Below are positions 45,502 through 53,685 of a DNA stretch of 64,000 nt, in pieces. The notes under the pieces are model-generated. The model had not been told where the DNA came from, did not search any database, and was given only the letters and a program-made list of their open reading frames with translations. Position 1 is the first letter of the stretch. Each line of letters opens with the position of its first letter. A program made the position numbers and the translations under genes. The stretch spans positions 2,672,001 to 2,736,000 of the forward strand of contig NC_014041.1 in the NCBI RefSeq assembly GCF_000023465.1, in the 5' to 3' direction. The stretch is from Zunongwangia profunda SM-A87 (GTDB taxonomy: Bacteria > Bacteroidota > Bacteroidia > Flavobacteriales > Flavobacteriaceae).

Positions 45502-46851
45502 TTATTTTAAGAGGGTTTGTAATTCGCCTTTTGATTTTAAATAGTCGAGTAGTGCCAGACGATAATCGAGTATCGCCTTGTTATAATTATTTTGCGCTTC
45601 GATCAGGGAAGTTTCGGCATCCAGTACATCAGTTAGTGGAGCGAGTCCGTTGGTGTAGTTGTTCTGAATATCTTCCACGACTTCTTTGGCCAGTACTACA
45701 TTTTGCTGCTGATTTTCAATCGTAATTTCACTAGTTCTGATTTGATTTTTCGCGTTTTCGAAATCTGCCCGAAGCGATAGTTTTTTATCTTCTATGTCCA
45801 GTTGAAGGGTTTCTACATCTAATTGTGCCTGTCTTATTTTAGCGCGTGTTTTCAATCCTGAAAAAATAGGGATGTGCAGGTTAAGGGTGATACTGGAATA
45901 ATCCGTCCAGTACACCTGCTGGGTTTCATCCTTTCCAATGGGGAAGGTATCGCCTAACCCCTGATAATGATACTGAGCGCTAAGACTAAGGGTAGGATAA
46001 TTGGCTGCCTTGCTTTCCTGTAACGCATAGTTGCGTAACTCTTTCTCTTTCGTTAGCGATTGATAAGCGTTGAGTGAACTGAAGTCAAAAGCTTCTTTTT
46101 CATTTTGAGGTAAGCGGGGAGAGGACTCTTCCGTTACAGTAATCATCATCTCCATAGGTAAACCGGTTAAAAACTTGAGGGTGTTTTTACTGATTTGAAT
46201 GGAATTCTGAAGTTCTTGTTGCTGCGCCTGAAGGTTAGCCACTTTTACCTGAATACGCTTGACATCTATTCCTTTAGCCAGTCCGTTTTCAAATTGACTT
46301 ATAATGATTTGCTGAATCTTTACGGTATTTTGATAGGTAGTATCTACCGTAGTCAGATTGGCTTGTAAAATAAGGGTGTGGTAATATTGTGAAGCTACTT
46401 TTTCGATTACATTTTCCTTGGTAAGTTGCTGATTGATTTGGTAGAACTCCCGGCTAGATTTTGCCGCTTTCAATCCGATAAACACCGATTGATCAAATAG
46501 TTTCTGTGTTAAATTAATTCCCCCATCGGCATTCCATTTTTGACCTAAAGGAGCCATTACTACGGTGCCGGGTTCTCCAAGAATTTCACCGGGTAAGGCG
46601 GTTTCCTGAAGAATAGGATTATTAATCAGGTTGCCATCCAATGTGACGGTAGGCAATATTTCCGCCCTTTTTTCCTGAATATGATATTCGCTTTTGGAGA
46701 TATCCAACGCTGCCTTTTTAGCATCCGCTTTATGTTCAAGTGCATAATTCAATGCCTCTTTTAAAGATAGCTCCTTGGATTTCTGCGCATTCGCTTGTAG
46801 AAAAGTAAGGAGTACTCCGAAAAGGAGTAAAAGTTTTCTGTATTTTATCAT
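45502..46851 (-). CDS. TolC-like outer-membrane efflux channel
   Basis: A 449-residue protein with a signal peptide (ends near LQANAQ, residue 22) and two OEP repeats with long coiled-coil helices (SLKEALNYALEHKADAKKA; YTNGLAPLTDVLDAETSLIE followed by AQNNYNKAILDYRLALLDYL). It is the exit duct of the tripartite pump encoded by the next two genes. Two copies of a TetR-type operator precede its start. G+C-rich like the pump genes. Confidence 0.94.
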   Translation of the reverse strand: MIKYRKLLLLFGVLLTFLQANAQKSKELSLKEALNYALEHKADAKKAALDISKSEYHIQEKRAEILPTVTLDGNLINNPILQETALPGEILGEPGTVVMAPLGQKWNADGGINLTQKLFDQSVFIGLKAAKSSREFYQINQQLTKENVIEKVASQYYHTLILQANLTTVDTTYQNTVKIQQIIISQFENGLAKGIDVKRIQVKVANLQAQQQELQNSIQISKNTLKFLTGLPMEMMITVTEESSPRLPQNEKEAFDFSSLNAYQSLTKEKELRNYALQESKAANYPTLSLSAQYHYQGLGDTFPIGKDETQQVYWTDYSSITLNLHIPIFSGLKTRAKIRQAQLDVETLQLDIEDKKLSLRADFENAKNQIRTSEITIENQQQNVVLAKEVVEDIQNNYTNGLAPLTDVLDAETSLIEAQNNYNKAILDYRLALLDYLKSKGELQTLLK

Positions 46852-46866
46852 TTTATTTATATTTAA

Positions 46867-46884
46867 TCCGACTGTTCGGTATGT
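46867..46884 (-). promoter_or_regulatory. TetR operator copy 1, before the efflux genes
   Basis: TCCGACTGTTCGGTATGT, an imperfect palindrome (CCGA...TCGG), shares 14 of 18 positions with copy 2 at 46937-46954. It lies 15 bases before the TolC-like gene. Confidence 0.75.
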
Positions 46885-46936
46885 TTACAACTAAAAAAAA
46901 GTCATTCTTATAAAAAGTCATTATTTCATTGATTGA

Positions 46937-46954
46937 ACCGACCATTCGGTATGT
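46937..46954 (-). promoter_or_regulatory. TetR operator copy 2, before the efflux genes
   Basis: ACCGACCATTCGGTATGT has a perfect palindromic core, ACCGA-ccat-TCGGT, followed by the conserved ATGT. It lies between the tetR stop and the TolC-like start. Confidence 0.8.
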
Positions 46955-46970
46955 ATTAGTATAAAATTTT

Positions 46971-47576
46971 TTAAGCTTTTACACTTTCGTAAAGACTGTC
47001 CCAGATTTCCTTTACCTCCTTAAAAAGTTTTTCAGAACTACTTATCATTATCATATGCATTGCAATTCCATCACTACTATATACAAATTGCTTTGCCAAA
47101 TTTTGAGGTGAAAACGTAGTTTTGATTTCTCCGTTAGTCAGTGCATTGGTGATGACTTTTTCCCAGGCCTTCAATTCTTCCTGAATCCTCTTGGTCTGTT
47201 GTTCTTTAACTTCCGGTAATAGGCGAAGGGCATCAAATAGAATGTAATACATATTATTGGGGAAATCTCCCTCGAAAGTTTCCCTATACCAACTTTGCAA
47301 TATATTATCCCGCTCTTGAAGAATTTCCAGATTAGCCTGATAAAATGATTGTAAAGAATTGGAGGGTAAATTATTGTAATTGAGATGAAGCATTTGACTG
47401 AAATAAACGTCTATCACTTCTTTAAAGACCTCTTCTTTACTACTGAAATAATGATAAAAAGCTCCTTTTGAAAACCCTGAACTTTTTACAATTTCTTTCA
47501 TCGTCACTTCTTTAAATCCTTTTTGTAAAAAAAGAAGTAATGAGGTTTTTAATATTTGTCCTTTAGAGTCCTTCAT
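46971..47576 (-). CDS. TetR/AcrR-family repressor of the efflux operon
   Basis: A 201-residue regulator. The N-terminal HTH (LFLQKGFKEVTMKEIVKSSG, then FSKGAFYHYFSSKEEVF) is typical of the family, and the C-terminal two-thirds is a helical ligand-binding and dimer domain. It heads the operon that encodes the tripartite pump. One operator-like palindrome overlaps its own transcription start region and two lie before the TolC-like gene, which shows autoregulation plus direct repression of the pump. Inducer unknown; probably a pump substrate. Unlike the pump genes it has the low G+C content of the host. Confidence 0.93.
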   Translation of the reverse strand: MKDSKGQILKTSLLLFLQKGFKEVTMKEIVKSSGFSKGAFYHYFSSKEEVFKEVIDVYFSQMLHLNYNNLPSNSLQSFYQANLEILQERDNILQSWYRETFEGDFPNNMYYILFDALRLLPEVKEQQTKRIQEELKAWEKVITNALTNGEIKTTFSPQNLAKQFVYSSDGIAMHMIMISSSEKLFKEVKEIWDSLYESVKA

Positions 47577-47579
47577 AAA

Positions 47580-47597
47580 ACCGAACGTTTGGTATGC
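47580..47597 (-). promoter_or_regulatory. TetR operator copy 3, at the repressor's own promoter
   Basis: ACCGAACGTTTGGTATGC, a near-palindrome matching the two copies before the TolC-like gene, lies 3 bases before the tetR start and directly abuts the -7 element, so bound repressor would block initiation. Confidence 0.8.
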
Positions 47598-47625
47598 AAA
47601 TGTAGGAATATTTTTTTAATATCAA
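47597..47625 (-). promoter_or_regulatory. Promoter of the TetR/efflux operon
   Basis: On the minus strand TTG (47623-47625), an 18-base spacer and TACATTTG (47597-47604) match the flavobacterial TTG/TAnnTTTG consensus exactly. The TetR operator follows at once. Confidence 0.75.
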
Positions 47626-48020
47626 CCAAAAGAAGTCATTTTAATATTTTATAGAGGTAGTTCTGTTGACCTATAAAGTATAAAAGCATAAGAAAACGTG
47701 TTCTATAATGGTAAATTCATTTTAGCTTTAATGATAATTTGAGGACTTAAAAGGATTTTTAAGAAAGATTCGAATCCTGTCGCACTATGTTCTCTATTTA
47801 TGCGGTTAATGTGATTAAACCCATAAAAGAAAAGTAAAACTTTAAAATTTGGTAGAAATTTAGAAATCTGCCACTTAGTAATGGAATAATTAAAAAAGAT
47901 ATTAGGTACTAAACTTAGAATATGACGTAAGAGTTATTATTTTCTCGATTAAATTTTAGGAAAAAAACTTAAAATTTCATCTCAATTGCTAATAAATAAG
48001 ATTATTCTAAACTACTCTTT
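47626..48020. other. Gene-free A+T-rich stretch upstream of the efflux operon
   Basis: About 395 bases with stops in all frames and no RNA gene. If the tRNA-flanked segment is an integrated element, this is its right-hand margin, where an integrase gene would be expected but is not found. Confidence 0.5.
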
Positions 48021-48158
48021 TTAATTTATTTGAAAAAGCTGAAATTCTGTACTTATTCTGTACTAGGTGTAAAAAGAAAAAGCTTCACATTTCTGTGAAG
48101 CCTTGATTTTCTTAGTAGCGAGACCGAGATTTGAACTCGGGACCTCCGGGTTATGAAT
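48021..48158 (-). repeat. Right-hand copy of the tRNA-Met att-like repeat
   Basis: This is the partner of 39429-39553: a 32-base block at 48021-48052, the tRNA terminator, and the 3' portion of the intact tRNA-Met gene up to 48158. The ends are nearly identical between copies, while the middle (63 versus 50 bases) has diverged but keeps a hairpin in each. Confidence 0.8.
48080..48104 (-). terminator. Terminator of the tRNA-Met gene
   Basis: On the minus strand AAGGCTTCACA pairs with TGTGAAGCTT around a short AGAAA-containing loop and is followed by a T-rich tract, 12 bases after the tRNA 3' end. Confidence 0.8.
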
Positions 48159-48189
48159 CCGACGCTCTAACCAACTGAGCTATCTCGCC
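48116..48189 (-). tRNA. tRNA-Met (anticodon CAT)
   Basis: A 74-base cloverleaf: acceptor GGCGAGA pairing with TCTCGCT, D-arm GCTC-AGTTGGTTA-GAGC, anticodon loop TTCATAA (anticodon CAT), T-arm CCGAG-TTCAAAT-CTCGG, discriminator A; CCA is not encoded. The first pair is G-T, which argues for an elongator-type acceptor but leaves a lysidine-modified tRNA-Ile2 as a formal alternative. The anticodon stem has an A-C mismatch at the loop-closing pair. The 3' part of this gene is repeated at 39511-39553. Confidence 0.93.
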
Positions 48190-48361
48190 GTATAGTGCAG
48201 TATTACTGCTATCACAAAACATTTACACTGTGTTGCAAATGCGGGTGCAAATATAACAACAATTTAAAATGCCGCAAATAATTTTTTCAAAAATATTTAA
48301 AATCTTTTCTTTTAATGTTACCAATTAATATATATATTGCTCGAAACTAATAAATCGAAAA

Positions 48362-48751
48362 ATGGAAGATAAGATAAAGTACGAAATGGAATTTCCAATT
48401 CACGCTTCTCCTTCATTACTATATCAATACATATCAACACCCTCTGGATTAAGCGAGTGGTATGCTGATAATGTGAATTCACGCGGAGAATTATTTACTT
48501 TTATCTGGGAAGGTAGCGAAGAGCAGGCTAAGCTTGTGAGCAAAAAAAGTGATGAGCGTGTAAAGTTTAGATGGGCTGAAGAAGAAGGCACGCCATATTA
48601 TTTTGAAATTCGTATTCAGGTAGACGATATCACTAAAGATGTTTCTATAATGATTACCGATTTCGCTGAGGATGAAGATGAGGTAGAAGAAGGTAAAATG
48701 CTTTGGGAAAATATGATTTCAGATCTAAAACAGGTATTAGGATCGGTTTAA
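48362..48751 (+). CDS. START-like domain protein (SRPBCC superfamily)
   Basis: A 129-residue cytoplasmic protein. MEFPIHASPSLLYQYISTPSGLSEWYADNV is the typical start of an AHSA1/START-like fold, with FIWEGSEEQAKLV and a C-terminal helix (MLWENMISDLKQVLGSV). It is a small hydrophobic-ligand-binding fold common in Flavobacteriia; ligand and role are unknown. It is the first conserved chromosomal gene to the right of the tRNA. Confidence 0.85.
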   Translation: MEDKIKYEMEFPIHASPSLLYQYISTPSGLSEWYADNVNSRGELFTFIWEGSEEQAKLVSKKSDERVKFRWAEEEGTPYYFEIRIQVDDITKDVSIMITDFAEDEDEVEEGKMLWENMISDLKQVLGSV

Positions 48752-48769
48752 TATTCGATATTTAAAACT

Positions 48770-48777
48770 TACCTTTG
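48770..48777 (+). promoter_or_regulatory. -7 promoter element of the class IV aminotransferase gene
   Basis: TACCTTTG matches TAnnTTTG. It lies 26 bases before the ATG and only 18 bases after the stop of the preceding gene. Transcription would begin within the hairpin that follows. Confidence 0.55.
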
Positions 48778-48803
48778 CCCCGCTTATTAATCGGGGCTTT
48801 TTT
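48777..48803 (+). terminator. Terminator whose T-tract abuts the next start codon
   Basis: GCCCCG (48777-48782) and CGGGGC (48792-48797) form a stem around a 9-base loop, followed by six T residues and then immediately the ATG at 48804. It ends the START-like gene's transcript. A transcript from the element at 48770-48777 would lack the 5' arm. Confidence 0.8.
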
Positions 48804-49649
48804 ATGATCAATTTTAACGGAGAATTACTACAAGAAAACGAAGCGAGTTTATCGATTACAAACCGTGGTTATGCCTATGGGGATTCAGTATTTGAAACCA
48901 TACGGGTGATCAACGGAAAAGTAATGTTTTGGGAAGATCATTATTTTAGATTGATGGCTTCTATGCGTATTATGCGAATGGAAATTCCCAATGAGTTTTC
49001 TCCAGAATTTTTAGAAGAACAAATTATTAATCTTATTAAAGAAAATAACCTTCAGGACAAACCTGTACGGGTTAAATTTTCTGTATTCAGAAAAGAGGGT
49101 GGTTTATATACTCCTGAGGTAAGAGATATCGAATATTTTATTCTTACCTCAGAAATTGAGCATTCTTTTTATACGCTTAATGAAGATTTTTATGAAGTTG
49201 AACTTTTTAAAGATCATTATATCAACGCTGGTTTGCTTTCAACAATAAAAACCAATAATAAAGCTGTAAATGTGCTTGGCGGTATTTTTGCCAGAGAGAA
49301 TAATTATAACAACTGTTTACTGGTTAATGAAAAAAAATCTGTTGTAGAAGCACTAAATGGTAACCTGTTTTTGGTAAAAGGGGATCGTATTAAAACGCCA
49401 CCACTTACCGATGGTGCTTTAAACGGCATTACACGAAAGCAGTTGGTAAATATGATCAAAAAGTTGCAGGAATATAATTTTGAAGAAGTATCGATTTCAC
49501 CATTCGAATTACAAAAAGCAGATGAGCTATTTATCACAAATGTAATCGTAGGGATACAGCCGATATCCAAATATCGTAAAAAAGAGTATACTAATACCGT
49601 GGCAAAAGATTTGTTAGCCAAACTAAATGCAAAGGCAAGATTGGGTTAG
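48804..49649 (+). CDS. Class IV aminotransferase (branched-chain aminotransferase / aminodeoxychorismate lyase family)
   Basis: A 281-residue fold-type IV PLP enzyme. The family marks are visible: RGYAYGDSVFETIRVING near the N-terminus, the PLP lysine within STIKTNNKAVNVLGG, the EALNGNLFLVKGDRIKTPPL segment, and GALNGITRKQLV. The form is closer to the pabC/D-amino-acid-transaminase side of the family than to long IlvE enzymes. Aminodeoxychorismate lyase (folate synthesis) is a plausible role; substrate not provable by eye. Its mRNA leader is very short. Confidence 0.85.
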   Translation: MINFNGELLQENEASLSITNRGYAYGDSVFETIRVINGKVMFWEDHYFRLMASMRIMRMEIPNEFSPEFLEEQIINLIKENNLQDKPVRVKFSVFRKEGGLYTPEVRDIEYFILTSEIEHSFYTLNEDFYEVELFKDHYINAGLLSTIKTNNKAVNVLGGIFARENNYNNCLLVNEKKSVVEALNGNLFLVKGDRIKTPPLTDGALNGITRKQLVNMIKKLQEYNFEEVSISPFELQKADELFITNVIVGIQPISKYRKKEYTNTVAKDLLAKLNAKARLG

Positions 49650-49692
49650 AGTAGTGGTTAGGCCAGGTAGAATAAGAATCTTATCTAATTAT

Positions 49693-50259
49693 TTAATTAT
49701 AACTAGGATTCTCTGGAGCATTAGACCATAAAACATATTCGCCACCTAGCTGCATCATCTGATCTTTCCAGAATGAATCATAAGGGCGTTCAATAATGCT
49801 TTTTTGATCTTCGTTAGTGACTACGATCCAGGAATTTGAATCTAATTCATTATTCAATTGTTCCGCATCCCAGCCAGAATATCCCAGAAAAAATCTTATT
49901 TGATTTTCATCGATCATATTTTGGGAAATAAGAGTGGTTACAGCATCAAAATTTCCTCCCCAGTAGATGCCATCTGCAATTTCTACACTATCGGGAATCA
50001 AATCTGGGACTCGATGAATAAAATAAAGATTATCCTGCTCTACGGGACCTCCATTATAAATCTGGAAATCTACATTTAAGCCTGGAATTAAATCTTTTAG
50101 GGTGAAATCCAACACCTTATTAAGAATAAATCCAACAGACCCACGCTCAGAATGCTCGGCCAAAAGCACTACAGATCTATTAAAGGATATGTCCCCAATA
50201 ATGGAAGGTTCTGCGATTAAAAGGTGGCCTTTAGAGGGTTTAAGTGCAATCATAGGCAT
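49693..50259 (-). CDS. YqgE/AlgH family protein
   Basis: A 188-residue cytoplasmic protein of the UPF0301 family: KGHLLIAEPSIIGDISFNRSVVLLAEH, then GSVGFILNK, YNGGPVEQDNLYFIH and FFLGYSGWDAEQL. The molecular function is not established; AlgH was linked to alginate regulation in Pseudomonas. The start may be Met1 or Met3. It is convergent with the aminotransferase gene. Confidence 0.92.
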   Translation of the reverse strand: MPMIALKPSKGHLLIAEPSIIGDISFNRSVVLLAEHSERGSVGFILNKVLDFTLKDLIPGLNVDFQIYNGGPVEQDNLYFIHRVPDLIPDSVEIADGIYWGGNFDAVTTLISQNMIDENQIRFFLGYSGWDAEQLNNELDSNSWIVVTNEDQKSIIERPYDSFWKDQMMQLGGEYVLWSNAPENPSYN

Positions 50260-50321
50260 ACTTTTTAACTAATCTAACTAATTATTCCTAACCTTACAAT
50301 AAATATTAAAAAAATATGTAT

Positions 50322-50350
50322 AAAAAAAGCTTTCCTAAGAGGAAAGCTTT
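50322..50350 (-). terminator. Rho-independent terminator of the HU gene
   Basis: AAAGCTTTCC (50326-50335) and GGAAAGCTTT (50341-50350) form a perfect 10-bp stem with a 5-base loop; on the minus strand seven T residues follow. Confidence 0.9.
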
Positions 50351-50378
50351 AATACTTTAACTAAAATAGTGATAATTA

Positions 50379-50651
50379 TTAGTTTACAGCTTTTTGTAAA
50401 TCTGCACCAGCTTTAAATTTCACTACATTTTTAGCAGCGATTTTAATAGTTTTTCCTGTTTGTGGGTTTCTACCTTCACGTGCTGCTCTTTTAGACACAG
50501 ACCAAGATCCAAATCCTACAAGAGAAACTCTGTCTCCTTTTTTAAGAGATGTTTCGATTCCTCCTAAAAATGATTCTAATGCTTTTTTAGCTGCAGCTTT
50601 TGAAATACCTGCATCTTCAGCCATTGCGTCGATTAAATCTGTTTTGTTCAT
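50379..50651 (-). CDS. HU-family DNA-binding protein
   Basis: A 90-residue nucleoid protein with the HU/IHF fold: [49 protein letters not shown] (the beta-arm with the Pro that intercalates in DNA) and [22 protein letters not shown]. It bends and compacts DNA as a dimer. A textbook promoter precedes it and a strong terminator follows, so it is a single-gene transcript, as expected for an abundant protein. Confidence 0.97.
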   Translation of the reverse strand: MNKTDLIDAMAEDAGISKAAAKKALESFLGGIETSLKKGDRVSLVGFGSWSVSKRAAREGRNPQTGKTIKIAAKNVVKFKAGADLQKAVN

Positions 50652-50701
50652 AATTTGAATTTAAATAATTGTTGGTTAAACATTCTGTTTAATTGCTCTT
50701 A

Positions 50702-50731
50702 CAAATTTATATGGATTTATCGCCTATGCAA
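50702..50731 (-). promoter_or_regulatory. Promoter of the HU gene
   Basis: On the minus strand TTG (50729-50731), a 19-base spacer and TAAATTTG (50702-50709) match the flavobacterial consensus exactly, 50 bases before the HU start. Confidence 0.8.
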
Positions 50732-50835
50732 GTAATGGCAAGGGAAAACGGAAACTTTGTTGATAACTTTGGCAAAATGTTAATAATTGTAGGCCAAATT
50801 TATTGATTTTTTATGATTTCAGTATTCGTAAGGGC

Positions 50836-51780
50836 TCAGAGCATGTAAGCCTCATTTTCTACCGTTAAGCCGTTTAGCAAATCTTTTACATTCATTTTAC
50901 GTTTACCTGGTAGTTGAATTTCATTAATCAAGATATAACCATCTTTGGTAGCTACTTTAATTTGGTGCTTCTCAACACTTAGCTTTCCCACTTTTTCTTT
51001 ATGATCTTTTAATGCGATTTCACAATCAAAAATCTTTACATTCAATTTTTCATCATTCTGAAAATAGCACCAGGCAGCAGGGTAGGGATTTAAGCCTCGT
51101 ATTAGGTTATAAATAGTGATAGTATCTTTACTCCAGTCGATCTTGGTGTTTTCGCGGGTTAATTTTGGGGCCGGTTTTGGATCTTCTTCTTTATTTTGAG
51201 GAATGGTTCTTACTTCGCCAATTTCTATGAGTTTAAGGGTATCTACAATTAATTCTCCACCAAGTTTCATTAAGCGATCGTGAACAGATCCTACATTTTC
51301 TGTAGCCTCGATTTCAATTTCTTTGGACTGGATGATATTGCCAGTATCTATCTTGTCATCGATGAAAAAAGTAGTGACTCCTGTCGTCTTCTCACCATTG
51401 ATCACCGCCCAGTTTATAGGCGCCGCTCCACGGTATTCCGGTAAAATTGAAGCATGTAAATTAAATGTTCCGTATGCTGGAAACTTCCAAACTTTTGTAG
51501 GTAACATTCTAAATGCAACCACCACCTGAAGGTTGGGCTTTAATGATTTAAGCTGAGTTTCAAAATCATCAGACTTTAAATTAGTTGGCTGTAAAACAGG
51601 CAGGTCTTTTGTTAATGCGAATTTTTTTACCGCGCTTTGGTTTAACTTTCTTCCACGACCGGCTGGTTTATCAGGAGCCGTAACTACACCCACAACATTG
51701 TAGCCGGCTTCAATAATTTTGGCAAGACCCTCTACGGCAAAGTCTGGCGTTCCCATAAATAGTATGCGTAAGTCTTTCAT
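50836..51780 (-). CDS. fmt: Methionyl-tRNA formyltransferase
   Basis: A 314-residue enzyme that formylates initiator Met-tRNA using 10-formyl-tetrahydrofolate. Rossmann domain: RILFMGTPDFAVEGLAKI, VVTAPDKPAGRGRKLNQSAVK, FNLHASILPEYRGAAPINWA (catalytic Asn and His) and GVTTFFIDDKIDTGNI (catalytic Asp). The C-terminal OB-fold begins near 205. It starts one base after the recQ-like gene stops, forming an operon with it. Its presence near a tRNA-Met gene is coincidental as far as can be seen. Confidence 0.97.
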   Translation of the reverse strand: MKDLRILFMGTPDFAVEGLAKIIEAGYNVVGVVTAPDKPAGRGRKLNQSAVKKFALTKDLPVLQPTNLKSDDFETQLKSLKPNLQVVVAFRMLPTKVWKFPAYGTFNLHASILPEYRGAAPINWAVINGEKTTGVTTFFIDDKIDTGNIIQSKEIEIEATENVGSVHDRLMKLGGELIVDTLKLIEIGEVRTIPQNKEEDPKPAPKLTRENTKIDWSKDTITIYNLIRGLNPYPAAWCYFQNDEKLNVKIFDCEIALKDHKEKVGKLSVEKHQIKVATKDGYILINEIQLPGKRKMNVKDLLNGLTVENEAYML

Positions 51781-51781
51781 T

Positions 51782-53683
51782 TTAATTTATTTTATAGCTG
51801 TTTGTAGGTGTTCGTTTTATTTTGTTTTTTTCTAGTAAAAGTCGTAAAACTTCCAGTATATGTTCTTCCGAAAAAGGTAGTTGGGTGACCAGGTCTCTTG
51901 AAGATTTTTCAGTATTTCTTAACATCTTTATAATTTCAAAATAGATGATATTCATCAATTCCCGGGTTAGTTTTCCGGTTTTTTTTCTTGTGCAAACCGA
52001 GCAAAGTCCGCAGTCTTCAATTTCCTGTTCTCCAAAATACGTTAAAAGCTGTTTGCTGCGGCAACTTTCCTTATTGGCGATATAGTCCAGAACCTGTGCT
52101 ATTTTTTCTTTTTTGTGCTGAAGGTATTGCTCGATAAACCTGAGATGCGGGATTAGAGTACGTTCATCTTCCCGGGGTACTAAAAAAGTAACAGAGGCAT
52201 CATGTTGCGCATATTCAAACTCAATAATCTCATCTTTTTCCAGTTTCTGGAGCAGATGTAAAGCTTCGGTTTCAGAAATATTTGATTTTTCAGCTAAAGA
52301 AGCCAGGTTTATAGCTGTGAGATTTTCAAAGACACCACCATAGGTTCTTAAAATGGTTTTGGTAAATTCAGAAACCTCAGGTTGATTGGTTAGATAGCTA
52401 TTTAATGTACCCGGAAAAACTTCAAACTTCACTACAGTACGTTTCTGAAATTCTTCACTTAATTTAAGGATGGCACAACGTTCTAAAATTTGTAAAGCAG
52501 CATAAGTTTTATGAATATTAAAATGGTATTGTTTGCAAAACAGGTTAAAGTTGAAATTAAAAACTTCCTGTTCACCTTCTCCATAAGCAATTCTAAAATA
52601 GGCGAGCACTTTTTTATACACCTCTTTAATTTCCGGAATGGAAGGCAGCCTTGCTAAAAATTGATTCTCTAAAACCGGAATATCGCTTTTATTGGTGATT
52701 ACTGTTGCTTCAGCATACTTATCATCACGACCGGCACGGCCCGCTTCCTGAAAATAACTCTCTAAATTTTCTGGCAAGTTAAGATGGATTACATGCCTAA
52801 CATCTGGTTTATCGATCCCCATCCCAAAAGCGGTAGTGGCGACCATAATTCTAAATTTATTTTGAAGCCAGTCCTCCAGTTTTTTCTTTTTGGCAACCTG
52901 TTTCATTCCGCCATGAAAGGCCTCGGCTTTGTAGCCTTGTGATTGCAGATAACCGGCAATTTCAGTGGTAGCATTTCTACTTCTTACATAAATAATAGCT
53001 GTTTCTTCTGCAGATTTTAAAAGTTTAGCTACTTCATAAAATTTATCTTCAGCATAAACTACGTTATAGGCGATATTAGGTCTGTAAAAAGATTTTTTAT
53101 GTAGCTTAAGATCTGGTAATTGTAATTGCTCTTTGATGTCTTCAATAACTTGGGGAGTTGCGGTTGCAGTTAAAGCAATTAAAGGTACTTCTGGTTTTAG
53201 TTCATTAAAGATATTGATATTGCGATAGGCAGGTCTAAAATCATGTCCCCATTGCGAAATGCAATGAGCTTCATCTACAGCAATCAAATTTACATTCATT
53301 AATCTGATGCGTTCCTGTACCAGCTCCATTTGAAGTCTTTCGGGCGATAGGTATAGAAATTTATAATCTCCATAAATGCAATTATCTAATTTTTTATCCA
53401 GATCGTTAAAAGAAATACCACCGGTAAGACTCATGGCCTTTATCCCTTTTGCCTGCAAATTGCTTACCTGGTCTTCCATTAAGGCGATAAGCGGAGAAAC
53501 CACAATACAAATACCGCTTCGCAGTAAAGCCGGAACCTGAAAACATATAGATTTACCGCCGCCAGTAGGAAGCAAAGCCAATACATTTTCACCCTCTAAA
53601 ACCGAGGCGATGATGGGCCATTGTAAAGGTCTAAACGCTTTGTGTCCCCAGTATTTATTTAGTATTTGTACAGCTTCCAGCAA
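51782..53683 (-). CDS. RecQ-family ATP-dependent DNA helicase
   Basis: A 633-residue superfamily 2 helicase: Walker A LPTGGGKSICFQVP, DEAH box VDEAHCISQWGHDFRP, motif III ALTATATPQVIEDI, motif V/VI VATTAFGMGIDKPDVRHVIH and YFQEAGRAGRD. The usual RQC zinc cysteines are found near the C-terminus (NKESCRSKQLL and EDCGLCSVC) after a winged-helix-like part, and no HRDC domain is evident. This form is common as a second RecQ in Flavobacteriia. It starts with TTG, chosen because the preceding gene stops 2 bases upstream and MLEAVQILNKYWGH is the natural N-terminus. Confidence 0.93.
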   Translation of the reverse strand: MLEAVQILNKYWGHKAFRPLQWPIIASVLEGENVLALLPTGGGKSICFQVPALLRSGICIVVSPLIALMEDQVSNLQAKGIKAMSLTGGISFNDLDKKLDNCIYGDYKFLYLSPERLQMELVQERIRLMNVNLIAVDEAHCISQWGHDFRPAYRNINIFNELKPEVPLIALTATATPQVIEDIKEQLQLPDLKLHKKSFYRPNIAYNVVYAEDKFYEVAKLLKSAEETAIIYVRSRNATTEIAGYLQSQGYKAEAFHGGMKQVAKKKKLEDWLQNKFRIMVATTAFGMGIDKPDVRHVIHLNLPENLESYFQEAGRAGRDDKYAEATVITNKSDIPVLENQFLARLPSIPEIKEVYKKVLAYFRIAYGEGEQEVFNFNFNLFCKQYHFNIHKTYAALQILERCAILKLSEEFQKRTVVKFEVFPGTLNSYLTNQPEVSEFTKTILRTYGGVFENLTAINLASLAEKSNISETEALHLLQKLEKDEIIEFEYAQHDASVTFLVPREDERTLIPHLRFIEQYLQHKKEKIAQVLDYIANKESCRSKQLLTYFGEQEIEDCGLCSVCTRKKTGKLTRELMNIIYFEIIKMLRNTEKSSRDLVTQLPFSEEHILEVLRLLLEKNKIKRTPTNSYKIN

Positions 53684-53685
53684 TA

